A stretch of 64,000 nucleotides of DNA from Amorphochlora amoebiformis (taxonomy: Eukaryota > Cercozoa > Chlorarachniophyceae): assembly GCA_054601695.1 (NCBI GenBank), contig BAAHQB010000041.1:620001-684000 (forward strand). The letters are read 5' to 3'. This document shows positions 1 to 25,420 of this stretch, in pieces. The translations under genes and the position numbers were made by a program. A model generated the notes under the pieces. That model saw only the letters and a program-made list of their open reading frames with translations, was not told the DNA's origin and made no database searches. Positions within the stretch are counted from its first letter, which is position 1; each line of letters starts with the position of its first letter.

Positions 1-30
1 GACCTTCGGCGGGCATGGGGTTGCATATAG

Positions 31-345
31 GAAAGAGCTGTGAGAACAGAATCGCAGTCTCGATGCGAGAAGGAGAAGGAGACGATAAGGGGGAAGAGCA
101 GAAGTTACGTGGATATTTCACGAATGGTTTCATGTCTCGATAAACTGATTTCACATATTATACTCGAGTTCAATATTACCGCGTTGCAGGTCGTCAGTAT
201 GCCAGCTTCCATTTTAAAAAAGGGATCTTGGAATATTACAAACGACGGGGAATTTCAGGGTTCTGAAATCTGCGGTGATGTGAATCAGGCCAAAATGATG
301 CGGCAGTTGCGAGGAATTGAGAGCAAGATTGAGGAAAATTCAACT
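31..345 (+). other. In-frame open segment upstream of the phosducin-like start
   Basis: The frame of the first PLP exon stays open back to position 31, which follows an ATAG acceptor-like site. It encodes a polar sequence with several in-frame methionines (MPASILKK, MMRQLRG). It could be 5' UTR within the first exon, or a real N-terminal extension joined to an exon left of the window. I cannot decide between them. Confidence 0.4.
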
Positions 346-7036
<6,691 letters not shown>

Positions 7037-7631
7037 TCTAAGAATTATTAAATTACTAGCACATCGTTGTATTTAAATTAGGAGGACCCAACCCCACGGT
7101 TTCAGATGGCTAAAGTACGTGGGAGGCAGGGCGCTGACTCCGATGACGAGCTATAGCTCGTTATATACGATCTAGACGATGCAAGTTGGTAGGTAAGCAG
7201 TGACAGACATCAATTTAAATAGGTGAATAACAGTGAAGATATCAACTCGTCATCCCCAGTCTGAACACTATCATAGTATACGTTGTATACTAGATATAAT
7301 TCAATATATAGATGACGGTATATCTCCTAGATCTCTTACATTTATATACGTAGAGGATAGTAAGCCAATTCTAATTAGTATAAGTTATCTAGTCCAGACT
7401 AACTACTTATACTGAACAACTCATATCTAGGAAATCATGATCAAAATTTCGCTGCTAGATCTAGTAGATGTGATGGACTGGGTGAGAAAAAAGATTCGGT
7501 TCTTGAATTTAAATTCCAGGAACTCCTAGACTTCTAGACTTCCTTCATCTAAATCCTAGGCCTTAAATGTGACCGGATCTCCCTAGTCTACATCTAAGAG
7601 CCCAATTCAAGCGGCACGTAGTGACGTTCTG
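7037..7631. other. Convergent intergenic block, CTAG-rich, no microsatellite
   Basis: This space lies between the stop codons of the phosducin-like gene (+) and L2HGDH (-). It lacks (TA)n and holds about 12 CTAG words in 595 bp, where about 2-3 are expected by chance. I see no coding exon in it. The same kind of block recurs in the other three convergent spaces of the window. Confidence 0.6.
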
Positions 7632-7730
7632 TTAGCCCGAAAAAAACCCGAAATGCTCAGCCTTGTTCACCACCTCCTCAGCAATTTGCAGGCTTGCTGT
7701 GCAAGCAGGACTGTATTGTATATGTAATAT

Positions 7731-7764
<34 letters not shown>

Positions 7765-7933
7765 ATATATATATACATATATATAAAGAGCTTATGAATT
7801 TAGGTAAATTGTACAACACACCGTAGATATATCTAGATTTATGAACTTCACATATATAATATATATATATATTTATGTATATATATATATATATATATAT
7901 GTCCAGAATAGTACATGGCCTGATGTAACAATA

Positions 7934-7971
<38 letters not shown>

Positions 7972-8178
7972 TGTATATTTAATACATTTCGTACGCGGTG
8001 TGTAGAAACTTTATATATATATATATATAATATATATATATATATGTATAAACATATATGCATTCATATATTAATAATATATACAAAATATGTGTATACA
8101 AATATACCTTTAAATATATATAAATATATATATATATATATTATATTACAAACTTATACCTATGGATATGTATGTGTG

Positions 8179-8209
<31 letters not shown>

Positions 8210-8681
8210 CTACACGCGTATATAAATTTATACCTATTGTATTTATGTACATACAAATGCATTATCTACACAAATACATAATGTACATATGTACATACAT
8301 ACATATTATATTATATATATGTATATATATATATATATATGTTTACATATTTAGATAAATCTTACACTTCATATATACATACCAACCTGGGTGCGTTCCG
8401 GACGTGCATAACGCGTCCTGGTACACCCTCCTCAATGATAAACTCATCTAAGATTCCCTAACATACATACACATGTGTATTTATATGTATATATACACAT
8501 ATATATATACACACGTTCATACATATATGTATATATATATATGTATATACGTATATATTAATTTGCATAATATGGGGATATATACATGTACACATACATA
8601 CATACTTCTTACTCTTTATAGAGACATACATGTCCAACACATACTAAAATACATCGCCACGTCGTGACATATGCATATATA

Positions 8682-8751
<70 letters not shown>

Positions 8752-8860
8752 TATATCCATCTGGATCCCAAACATACTTGATATACAATACACTAAATAT
8801 TAATATATTATGATATGTTACATATTATGATATATCACACTATTGTGTAGATATTATAGG

Positions 8861-8898
<38 letters not shown>

Positions 8899-8900
8899 TT

Positions 8901-8936
<36 letters not shown>

Positions 8937-8978
8937 GAAATCACAGCTGGATCCATACCTAGGACACAAACACACTTG

Positions 8979-9009
<31 letters not shown>

Positions 9010-9178
9010 TAATATATATATATACAGTGGATTCGTACGTTTTGGTCGATAGCAATAGCCCGTACTCCGCATTTCCAACCCTTAATATGATCACCGGTGA
9101 GAGAAGGGATGTACTTTTGTAACCGACCGAGGTTAGCGCTCGTAATAAAATCCCTAGTATGTATATATATATTTTTAC

Positions 9179-9210
<32 letters not shown>

Positions 9211-10098
9211 ACCAAGTCGATGTATCAACAAAACAAAATTCTACACCTTCTACTACAGAGGCTGCAACAACATATATGTATGTACACGGGTGTAATCATA
9301 TATTTATGCATGTTTTTATACATTATAAACGTAATATATATATATATATATACATTCAATAGATTATATACATATGAAAACATTAATAATATTTCTTTGT
9401 ATTTTTATTTATATTTATATAATATATATACATATATATACATATATATATATTAAATATATATATATATACATATGAATGTACATATTATATAACAAAA
9501 CCAGCACGCCTTACCGATATATTTCATGCATCCCCGTAACCATATGCTTTCTCCTAAAAAAAGTTACACACGGATTTCAACTTAAATTATACAGAACACC
9601 TTTGAGACTTCGATTTCAATCTAAACACGAGAAATATGCCCCGAAGTGTGAGAGATAGGCCAGTGAACTTGAAAACATGAATGTGAATATGATAGAGAGA
9701 GGGGAGTGGGGTCTAAATAGGGAGCATCTAGTCGTTGGGAGATGTGGGGAGCATCTAGAAGTGAGACGGAGGAGAGACAGAGTTGGAATGCGATGGAGAT
9801 GGAGGGAAACTGTATGAAAGGGATGACGACAGTAGGGGGGGGAAACATTGGATAAGGGTATGAATATGTCTTTGCGATAAATCTATACATTATGTATATA
9901 TATAAGTGTATTATATACATATATATGTAAATATATATTTATATATATATATATATATATACATATACGTATATATGAGAAAAATTACATTCAATATATA
10001 CATATACTTTATATGTACGTACATAGATGTGTATGTAAATGTAAAAACATGTATATTATAGAACTTAGATATAAAAGTGCTATTCTTTCACATATACG

Positions 10099-10141
<43 letters not shown>

Positions 10142-10494
10142 ATTGTATAATACATATAGATTTATAAATATACATAATATACAGATCACATATATATATA
10201 TACAACCACAAATTTCTATACACTAAGAATGTCTCACGCAATTTTTAGCATCCCCGGGTGGGCAAGCGTACGTAGGGTCTCCGCTATATTAATATCCCGA
10301 TATCTATACCTAAGAAACACCACCATTAGAACCAGACCTAAGATTAGAGGCAAGGGCTGAGTGTTCTTTTGTTGGATTTTAGGTGAAAGATACACCCCTC
10401 TGTCGCTCTTGTCTAGCTCTCTCCTCGTCGCTCTTTCTCTCTCTTCATCGCTCTATCTCCCCCTTCTTTGCTCTATCTCTCTATTTCTCTCTCG

Positions 10495-10531
<37 letters not shown>

Positions 10532-11140
10532 GCTCTATCTCTTCTTCTAGCTCTATATAAATATACATATATATATAGAGATATAGAGAGAGAGAGAAAG
10601 GAGAGAGAGAGAGAGAGAGAAAGGAGAGAGAGAGAGAGAGAAAGGAGAGAGAGAGATAGAGAGAAAGGAGAGAGAGAGATAGAGAGAAAGGAGAGAGAGG
10701 GATAGAGAGAAAGGAGAGAGAGAGAGATAGAGAGAGAAAGGAGAGAGAGAGATAGAGAAAGGAGAGAGAGAGATAGAGAGAAAGGAGAGAGAGAGATAGA
10801 GAGAAAGGAGAGAGAGAGATAGAGAGAAAGGAGAGAGAGAGATAGAGAGAAAGGAGAGAGAGAGGAAGAGAGATCGCTTCGACTCTCTAATCCTATCTCA
10901 CCTTGTTTCTCACACACACACACACACCCTCGGGGGGTCTCATTCCCTCTCTCCCTCTCTGCCTCTCGTGGCCTCTCTCGCGCACTCTCACGCTCTTACC
11001 CCCTTTCACGCCCTCTCATTCTCTCTCCATATTTCAATATCCCTCATTCTCGCGCACTTTTTCCTCCTTCTCCTCTCTCTCCCACTCTCTCCCCCTCTCT
11101 GAACTCGACCCTCCCTCTGGATTCAATCTCTCTCACTGGA

Positions 11141-11180
<40 letters not shown>

Positions 11181-11183
11181 GTA

Positions 11184-11226
<43 letters not shown>

Positions 11227-11472
11227 TCCTCACCCCTCTCGTTGAAAGGCTAGCGTTGCATTTGGGCCTAAGGTTATAGGTTTAGAGTTAGGTTGTACTG
11301 TGTATGTGTTATGTATACATGTACGTATGTATGTTTATGCATGCATGTGATCAGAATGAATGTATTGAAATATATGTGCATATGTGCACATATATAAATA
11401 TACATATTATAAACATATATATATATATTTGTTATGTGTACGTATATATAATAATATTATATATTATGTATC

Positions 11473-11544
<72 letters not shown>

Positions 11545-11753
11545 AATATATAAATATAATATATATATATATATATATATATAAATACAATGTAAGTATA
11601 TATTTACACATATATTTACACATATGCATATATATATAAATATGTAAATATATATATATATATATATATATATTTAAATATATATTTTTATATAGATAGA
11701 TCCAGCTCGTCATTCATTGTAGAGGTTATGAGGATGTCGAGAAATGGTAACAT

Positions 11754-11785
<32 letters not shown>

Positions 11786-12171
11786 ATATAAGTATACATA
11801 TGTATATATATATGTATAAATATATATAACTTAGGAGTAGCTCGTTATTTATTTATGTATATTTATATAATGTATCCATATGTATATAAATATGTATAGA
11901 TTTATATAAAATTATATACATATGTATATATATATATATGTATATGTATATATATATTTATATATTAACCTAAGAGTAGCTCATTATTCATTGTAGGGGT
12001 TATGTGGACTCCGAGAAATGGAAGCTGTTTAGGGTAGGTTAAGTTAATATACATACATATATAATGTAAATTCCTTTCACAAACATAAATGTATACGTAT
12101 TACATGGATGTATATGCGACATAAAAATAGATATGTACACATGTGTGTATGTGGATGTATGTGAATATATA

Positions 12172-12217
<46 letters not shown>

Positions 12218-13474
12218 GTATATTACATATATATATATATAAATATAATTCTATATATATATATATATTCATGTATATGTATCTATACATATATATATAT
12301 ATATACATATAAATATATATATATATATATACAGAGAGAGAGAGAGGAGAAAGATGTAAGATCACAGATAATAAAAGCAAATAGAGAGCACACATATATA
12401 TAGATATTAAATTTACATTTTTATACATATATGTGTATACATATATATATATATATGTATATTATACATACAAACATATATATATATATATATATGTGTG
12501 TATATACGTACACTGGGGTCTGAGACAGTATATGTATTAGTCTTACATATTCATGTTTAATATACGTAAATATAATATATATATGTATATATATATAATA
12601 TATATATATATGTAAGTACCCTAGGGTCTGGGACAGGATATATATTTGTCTTGACCATATCTACATACTCATCTTTAACGGTTAACCATGCGCCTATGAT
12701 ATAATATATAGATATGTATATAAAAATTATATCTATATATACACACAAATATAACATGTCTATTTTAAATGTATCTTCATACATATATATACAGAGAGAG
12801 AGAGAATGATGCATAACTGACAAAGAACAGACAACTAATGGCGGGGAGAGAGAGAGAGCGAGAGAGAGAGCGAGAGAAATCGAGAGAAAAAAAAAAAAGA
12901 GAAAGTGAGGAAGAGAGGATGAGAGATGGAGGGACGGAGAGTGAGAGAGCGAGAGGATGATGAACCTCTGAAGGGCGCGATCATAGGGTTCTGGGAGCCC
13001 CCCCCACCGCTGTGTAAGAAGGGTATATTTGTATGAGTACATATTTGTTGCACAGAATACATACATATTTATAGACACAGAATATAGATATATTAATTTA
13101 AATATATATACATATATATATATATATACATACATGTATATACATAAATATACGAAAATGTGTGTTTTATGTATAACCTCCTAGCAACGTAGTCAGACTG
13201 TAAACCAGCACACGTTATAACCCGCTTTGCTGTTTATATATGATACGTATATGGATGTGTTTATATATGATACGTATATGGATGTATGATGAATTATATC
13301 TATATATATATATGTGTATATATATATATATATTTATACATACATACATATATATATATATGTACCACATATATATATATATATAGAATTGAATCTTATA
13401 TGTATCCATATATATATATATATAATATATATACATATATATACATATATATATATATAATATATATATAATAT

Positions 13475-13507
<33 letters not shown>

Positions 13508-13877
13508 GATTACACACACATTCCTACCTACAAATAGTCAAATATCCAACCGAACCTATATTAATCAGAAAATAAACATACCCATCACACTCCTCCTGCC
13601 ACTCTCGCTGCCCTCCCGTTCTTCCAAGACCACCCCCCTCGACCCCACAGCGTCGATTCTCTTTACATCGAAATTCAAGATGATTTCTCCCCCCATAGCT
13701 TCGACATCTGGTCAAGGTTCAAGATTGTTTTATTCTGGTGGGGTTGGATATCGAGAATATAGGCGCGAAATCCGAGACATGGAGAAATTTGGAATAGAGA
13801 GATTAATTCGGGTCATGGGTTTGATTTTAGGGGTAGGCGATGCGGACAGATTTGTAAGTGTATGCAGTATGTACGTT

Positions 13878-13925
<48 letters not shown>

Positions 13926-14194
13926 ATAAATATATGTATATATATATATATGCTTATAAAGATATAATATATATGTACATATTTATATATATATATATAT
14001 ATACATATAAGTGTGTATATGTAACATACATTTATTATGTACATTCATATACATGAGACATATATGTATGGACATTCATATACATAAGACAAGTACATAC
14101 ATTCACACTATATAACTATGCATGTACATGTATATATATGTATATATATATATATATATATATGTATGTAATATTTATTTACACATATATATAA

Positions 14195-14231
<37 letters not shown>

Positions 14232-14272
14232 CTTAGATATATATGTAGGTATGATACATCTATATATGTATA

Positions 14273-14336
<64 letters not shown>

Positions 14337-15176
14337 TACACAGATACGCTGCACATGAATAACCTTGAGCATAAGCCTGACAGACTTTTGCAAAGTCAAC
14401 AATGCCGGTTTCTGGGCTCCAGATTGCCTTACAGTTATAGATTAGCAAATATATATATATATATATATATGTATATTAAATGAATACAATGAATATATTT
14501 AAAGTTACGTAAATAGTATGTGGTATATAAATACGTACATCTATACGTATACATATACAATTTAAATTATATTTTTATATATATGATATATATATATATA
14601 TATATATACATATATATACACGTATACACACACATTTATGTAAACATATGGTACATGGAAAAGTGTATATATTTATATTATGTATATACAGATCTATATG
14701 TATATATATATATTATATATATATCGTATGTAAAGATATGCTACATATTTGAATAACTACACATACATACATATATATATATATATATAATATATATATA
14801 TGTAATAATATATATATGTAATATAAGTACATATATGTATGTACGCATACATATCCACGTATATCTCCAATACAGATGAATTCCCACCTCAACACCAGCA
14901 GCGTTTGGCTCAATCTCCTTAATCTGCTTGGCATCCAACTATACATTGACTTGTGTCAGCCTTTGAACAGGTTATGAAGACATGCGTGTAGGTACTGTGA
15001 ATGTGTTTACCATTTCGAGCCCCGGCACCCCATTCTGTTGGCCCTTGGTAAAAATCGAGTTCAAAACGGCCCTTTCGTCCTCACGAACGGCGACTATCAA
15101 TTTGCCAGTTTTTCTGGCATATACAAATGGAGCCTATAGAAGTGCAGTTATACATGCTTACATATATACATGTATT

Positions 15177-15210
<34 letters not shown>

Positions 15211-15345
15211 ATATATATATCACTACTCTATATATAACACTATATACATATATCATATATATATATACACTAAATATACCAACATATACATACATATAAC
15301 ACATTGTGCACATTTTCTCGGTTATACATCATTTCATATACTGTA

Positions 15346-15386
<41 letters not shown>

Positions 15387-15502
15387 AATGTACATATATA
15401 TATTCCCATGTAATCCATGTATCAAATTCATATACCACAACACATATGTGCATATATATACATACATATATATATATATATACATATATGCATACATGTA
15501 TA

Positions 15503-15548
<46 letters not shown>

Positions 15549-15690
15549 CTATATATACATATATATATATATAAATCTATATATACATATATATATATAT
15601 GAGTGTAGATATATAGATGAATATGTTACATGAAATATACATATATATAAATAGACAATTTTCTTACATATGCTATGCTACATACAAACA

Positions 15691-15765
<75 letters not shown>

Positions 15766-15796
15766 TATATATATATATATAGTGATATATGCATAA

Positions 15797-15828
<32 letters not shown>

Positions 15829-16402
15829 AGATGTGTATACCTTTTGTGTATACGTACATACATAAGATTTCCATTTATGTACGTATATGTCTACTTACTA
15901 TCGCATGAACAAAACCTTAAGATCTAACCACATCCCTGACCCTAACTTTATTTTTCGTACGCAAATTAAAGCATCTTCGCTGGCCATATAAACGTGTGAT
16001 ATATACCTGTGGGCAATACCCTTCTCCCGACAAAACTTGTACATCTTCTTCATACCGGCCACGCAGAATCGAGCCTTGAGGGACCCCGGTTTATAATACA
16101 TGCCTGAGTTGTGTTTTGGGGATATGGGGTGACAAATGCCTCGGGTATGGGGTGACACGTGCCTCGGGTTGGATTAGGAGTTCGGTACCTGCGTGGATGA
16201 CTCCGCTGTTGTGGGATGTTTGGTGTAGGGCTGGTATGATATACGTGAAAGGATTTATGTATATATGTTCAAATTTTATAAGCATGAACATTTTAATGTG
16301 TATTTTTCATACACACGGGTGTAAATCTATATATATATATATATATATATATGTTTTTATAAAGATATAGATACAAATACATACATATGCAAAAACGCGT
16401 AC

Positions 16403-16445
<43 letters not shown>

Positions 16446-16876
16446 TGGGTGTATACTGTGTACATGAACAGTTATATATATGTATATATGTGTATATACT
16501 TCCAAACAGTGACCTATATCATCCTCCTTCTCCACCACAGCAACCCTCAATCCCGGTCTCCTTTCTACTCAAAAGTCACAACCAATCCCATTACCCATCT
16601 TCCATTTCAAACCCGTGCCATCCTCTCTAGATATATCCTGCCGACACCTCTCGAGGCCCCAACATCCCCTTTTCGTGAATTGCGGGAAGATGTACGGTGG
16701 TACCCCACCCCTCCCCAAATTTCTCTCGAAAACCTACCCAATAGCTCCCTCGCCGTGCCACATCCGATGATACCGCCTCCAATCACAGCGACATCCACCT
16801 CCCTGGCGATAGTCCCGAAACCTCGCGCGAATGGAGGCGCCCGAAGCCTGACACGACTCAGGTTTGGGATGGGCAT
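7632..16876 (-). CDS. L2HGDH: L-2-hydroxyglutarate dehydrogenase, FAD-dependent, mitochondrial
   Basis: Oxidises L-2-hydroxyglutarate to 2-oxoglutarate, a mitochondrial metabolite-repair reaction. Nineteen exons give an unbroken 427-residue frame: 16738-16876, 16514-16564, 16189-16230, 16007-16103, 15011-15113, 14888-14938, 14364-14427, 13582-13698, 13178-13229, 12966-13009, 12620-12672, 11970-12024, 11234-11267, 10238-10309, 9515-9553, 9039-9153, 8959-8974, 8387-8447, 7632-7710. The arginine-rich, acid-free N-terminus ([20 protein letters not shown]) suggests a mitochondrial presequence. Next come the FAD Rossmann motif [10 protein letters not shown] and the diagnostic blocks [23 protein letters not shown] (split over exons 2-3), [60 protein letters not shown] and HVRNAPSPACT. 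Human L2HGDH is 463 aa, so length is normal. Degenerate copies of exons 11, 12 and 17 lie in adjacent introns. Starts head-to-head with the pseudouridine synthase. Confidence 0.95.
8757..8784 (-). pseudogene. Degenerate copy of L2HGDH exon 17 edge
   Basis: The sequence resembles the region around the true 16-nt exon 17 (8959-8974), including the ATATCAAG acceptor side and GGATCCAG, but lacks a usable donor. It sits ~200 bp downstream of the exon in transcript sense, with (TA)n between. Confidence 0.55.
10565..10875. repeat. Purine (GA)n minisatellite in an L2HGDH intron
   Basis: Tandem units of about 24-26 bp alternate an AAAGGAGAGAGAGA core with AGATAGAG. The tract lies wholly in the intron between exons 13 and 14. 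Both strands show long open frames here (RERERE or SLSLSL), which are artefacts of the repeat. Confidence 0.85.
11702..11745 (-). pseudogene. Degenerate duplicate of L2HGDH exon 12
   Basis: Read on the minus strand it gives [18 protein letters not shown]. The true exon (11970-12024) gives [18 protein letters not shown]. The copy has diverged at catalytic-domain positions conserved in the family and lacks the donor. A shorter third echo is at ~11829-11845. All three are separated by (TA)n. Confidence 0.75.
12506..12560 (-). pseudogene. Degenerate duplicate of L2HGDH exon 11
   Basis: On the minus strand this matches most of exon 11 (12620-12672), including the region equivalent to [11 protein letters not shown] and the GTAC donor. 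Substitutions and a stop make it non-coding. It lies just downstream of the true exon, with (TA)n between. Confidence 0.7.
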
Positions 16877-17026
16877 TATGTCACGCCTAAATGTCACGCT
16901 GGAAATGTGACTCTTCGCGTTGTCACAATATCTCTGCGTCGCTAATCGTGATGAGATGAGAAGTCACGCAAAGCGTGACTGACTGCTCTGTTACTCACTC
17001 ACCCCAATCGGCGCTTCCGGGCACCG
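16877..17026. promoter_or_regulatory. Divergent promoter of L2HGDH and the pseudouridine synthase, GTCACGC motifs
   Basis: Only 150 bp separate the two start codons and no (TA)n is present. GTCACGC occurs near 16880 and 16892. A perfect inverted repeat, AGTCACGC-AAA-GCGTGACT, lies at about 16962-16980. A shared bidirectional regulatory site is inferred from position, symmetry and repetition; no factor is identified. Confidence 0.6.
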
Positions 17027-21110
<4,084 letters not shown>

Positions 21111-21117
21111 ACCTAAC

Positions 21118-21317
21118 CTACCCAAAAGCAAAGATATACAATCTGGTCCTAATATCAGCTGCCTCTGACTCCCAGGCTCCCTTAATCGTAGGCAGGAGAT
21201 TGGAGAGATTTAGGTCAGAAAGAGATTGAGGACTTGAAACAGGTGGTTGGGCAGGGGTGTAGTCATATGTAGGGGTGGGAAAGGTGGTGGAGTCAAAATT
21301 GGTTTCTAATTGGAGCC
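21118..21317 (-). CDS. Possible terminal exon of an unidentified minus-strand transcript
   Basis: After an AATAG acceptor the minus strand has a 66-codon open frame (LQLETNFDSTTFPTPTYDY, then IKGAWESEAADIRTRLYI) ending at TAG 21118-21120. Composition looks protein-like and unlike the surrounding repeats. I found no upstream exon. The NAP gene on the same strand already has its own stop at 22926, so this may be an alternative 3' exon or chance. Confidence 0.3.
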
Positions 21318-21461
21318 CTATTAGACTTTACGACAGAAGATTGTGAAAGCTAACCCTAGTGCCAAGGTCCGATATTTTCAGATTCCTTAATGTGTGCAAC
21401 ATAGTTTTTAAATATGTAATGCATGTGTACATGTGTATATATATGCTTATGTATCCATATA

Positions 21462-21501
<40 letters not shown>

Positions 21502-21664
21502 CCATACATATACATATATATATATATATATATATCATACATCTATATTCAAATATATATTTATAGATATATTTATGTATAATATATTTGTTTTTTATTT
21601 ATTGTGCTTATATATACTACAGAGTGTATTCATACACATATGTATACATAAAAAGAACATATAA

Positions 21665-21695
<31 letters not shown>

Positions 21696-21799
21696 ATATA
21701 TATGTACACATATACATATGAGTGTATATATACACTATTATAAATGAGATTTTGTTAGTGTATACGTATTCATGCATACATAAATATATACATATACAT

Positions 21800-21839
<40 letters not shown>

Positions 21840-21963
21840 ACATAATAAATATGTATATATATATAGCTATATATATAATATATATATATATATATACTAG
21901 TATATATACAAGATATAAATACAGTTAAGTTGTACATGTACTAGCACGTACATCCTCTATATG

Positions 21964-22028
<65 letters not shown>

Positions 22029-22139
22029 AATATACATGCGTGTATATCACTCCATGTTAATAAAATAATATATATTTATTTACATTTATATATCATTGAA
22101 AATACCTAATACAGCAATAATAGTAAGTAAAATGTATAA

Positions 22140-22740
22140 GGTAAGCTGCAGCTCGTTTGCCTGATTTGTCTACGTTTGTGATAAAACTATATATGTCCTC
22201 CCAACATAGGCCGTCGCTACGGATTCGGATGGGGATATCTAGCGGCTTTGCAAGCTGTGCAAGTCAGTTCAAAGTTTAATTAAGAAGTGTCATCCGTTAG
22301 ATCAGTGTAGGCAATGAGCTACTGCTAGCTATAGTACTAGTACTGACCGTAGTGACTAAATAGACTGTACTACTCTAGTACTACTAGTACTAGCCGCATG
22401 ACACGGTCGGAGGCTCAGTGACCGAGGTGATCACCTAAGTACTATAGTACTTCTAGTCGGACATTTTTAGCTACACAGCTGTGTAGCCACGCTACTACAG
22501 CAATTCCTTAACTTATTAGATCTAGCTAGTGAAACATCTAGTGTGTATTGTAAGTTTACTTCGCTACAACTAGTACTACGCTAGGTACGTGACCTGGTGG
22601 ACTACTAGAACTAGTAGAAGTCTAGAACTAGATACGTAGACTCATACATCTAGACATGTTCAATGCTGGAATGGCTATATAATCTAGATAATATATAATA
22701 TCACATACACATACATATACATATATAGATATATAATCTA
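22140..22740. other. Convergent intergenic block, strongly CTAG/TAGTACTAG-rich
   Basis: This lies between the 3' ends of the pseudouridine synthase and NAP genes. Roughly 18 CTAG words occur in about 460 bp, many as short palindromes such as ACTAGT, TCTAGA and GCTAGC. There is no (TA)n and no convincing exon. The rest of the intergenic space (21318-22139) is mostly (TA)n. Confidence 0.6.
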
Positions 22741-22925
22741 AATATATATATAAATATTATTTAAGTGCCTCGTAATTATTCTAGTTATTAATTAAAATGA
22801 CACGACAAATTATATTTGTACTTAATTTGCGCAAGAACTTGATGACTGCTTTGCAATAGAACTGCGAGCCAGTTAAAACCCCAACTTGGCGCATGCGATC
22901 ACGCAAGAAGCGATTCGATGCCCAA

Positions 22926-23151
22926 CTAATTGTCTTGGGGAAGCCTGGAAGCCGAAATCTTGAGCTCTTCAATCTGTGCGTACATGATTATTATGCGTAT
23001 CCGCGCATGATACGACATACACGAATATATACATATGTATATATATATGTATACACATGTATACAAGGTATATATATTTTATATATGTGTATATATACAT
23101 ATGCACATGTATATATGTATAGATATGTATGTTATATATATATATATATAC

Positions 23152-23230
<79 letters not shown>

Positions 23231-24092
23231 CATGTAAATGTATGTGGATATCGAGGGGGAAATAGAGAGGGGGTAATATATAAGAGAACAAGATAGAAAG
23301 AGAGAGTAACATGGGAAGAAGAGAGACGACGAAACAGAGAGAGAGTACAATGAAAGTACAACGAAAAGAGAGAATGAGACTGATACAAAAGCGGTTCAGA
23401 TCAGAGGAGAGGGAAAGAGCGAAAGAGAACTATATATATAGATTGACAGGGAGTGAAAATGAGACTGATTGTAAAATATTAAGAGGAAGAGTTAAACGAA
23501 AAAGAGAGGATGAGAGAGGAGACAAGAGAGAAAAAGAGTATATTATTGGAATACATTGGGAGGAGAGAGATTGAGAGAGTAAGATCTTATGTGTATATAT
23601 GTACACATACATATACGACATATACATATATGTACAGATATAAACATGTAATATGTGAGTATATACTCATGTACATATGTGGAAGTCTGTCTTACCTTTT
23701 CTTGAATGCTAGCCGCCATGCTCTCGTCGTACTGTGTACATGAATATGTATAATATATATATAATATATATATATATATACGTATATATGCAATGTATTT
23801 TTATGTATATGTATGAAATAATAAATATGTATTTAATAAATAAAAAAAATCATATGCATACCATGCATGTACATATATGATTAATACATATTTATATATG
23901 ATATATGTGTACACAAACATATAATATATATGCTAGTATATTCAATATACACATATGTGTATGATGTAGTTCTAAATGTCATATATTTATATATCCGTAT
24001 ATGTATATATATATATATAAATATATATATGAATATATATATATATGTGTATATATATATATATATGTATATAAATATGTGCATACTCATAC

Positions 24093-24123
<31 letters not shown>

Positions 24124-25378
24124 CATATACATGTATACATGTAAATATATAATATATTTGTGTGCGTGTTTTTATACGTAGAATATTATAGAATATATTA
24201 CATATTTGTACACTACATATATATATATATACATACTTATATGTATGCATGTACACAGCATATTATACGAATAGTATAATATATTTATATATATATATAT
24301 ATATATATTCATGTATATAATATACATATATATGCGCATATGAGTAGGTATGTACTTTGTCCATCATTAGCCCTTTCTTTGCTCCAGCATGGAAGCGACG
24401 CATCATCTCGTCACGAGGCTGTGAAAACAACGCCTTCGCGATTTCGGCATTGCTAGCTCTGATATCAGATTGGTAAATATGATTAACATATATATATATA
24501 TGTATTTATATATTCAATATGTATTTGTGTGTATATGTATATATGTATACATATAACTAACATATACATTTACATATGTATACATATATGTTATATACAT
24601 ATATGTAATATACATATATATATATTTATATTGCATACATATATATGTACTTGCTATACATGAGTTTGTAGCTAATTTGTATTACTGCACATATGTCCAC
24701 GCATGCGTACATTATATATAAAAACATATGTAAATACGTACGTATACATATAAATAAATAAATATATTTACATATATATATATATATATATATATTAATG
24801 TATATTTGTATAGGTATACAAAAATATACATATGTAAATAGGTATATCTATATATATATATATATATATAAGATAATATGCCTACAATACATGTATACAT
24901 ACACATATATACAATGTAGAACAGTAAGAAATAATAAATACACTGTTAACATATACATATGCAGGTATTTAACAAAACTTCATGTGAACAGCCAACCTGG
25001 CCTCCTTCTCTTCAGGCGATATTTCTCGGTAATCATACTCCTCAACGTTGCCGGCCTGTAAGTTATATCCCATATCATTAATCACCTTACCTCTTCACAT
25101 TGAGGTGTACGCAGACGAAGGTTACTTCATATGATGAATACTATGTGTATATGTGTAATATATATATATATATATATATGTGTATATATATTATATATGA
25201 GAAAATAGAAATAACCTCTCCTGTGTAGTAATCTAGCGCGTGGGGCACGACGTCATCCTTAATTGCATGTCTACAAGTTGTATGTATTGGGGTGAATTTT
25301 CAGCCGGGGATAAACATATCTCAAAACTTGCTAAGACGCCTGTTGAATATATTCGTTGTATACGTGTAAATATATAAA

Positions 25379-25420
<42 letters not shown>

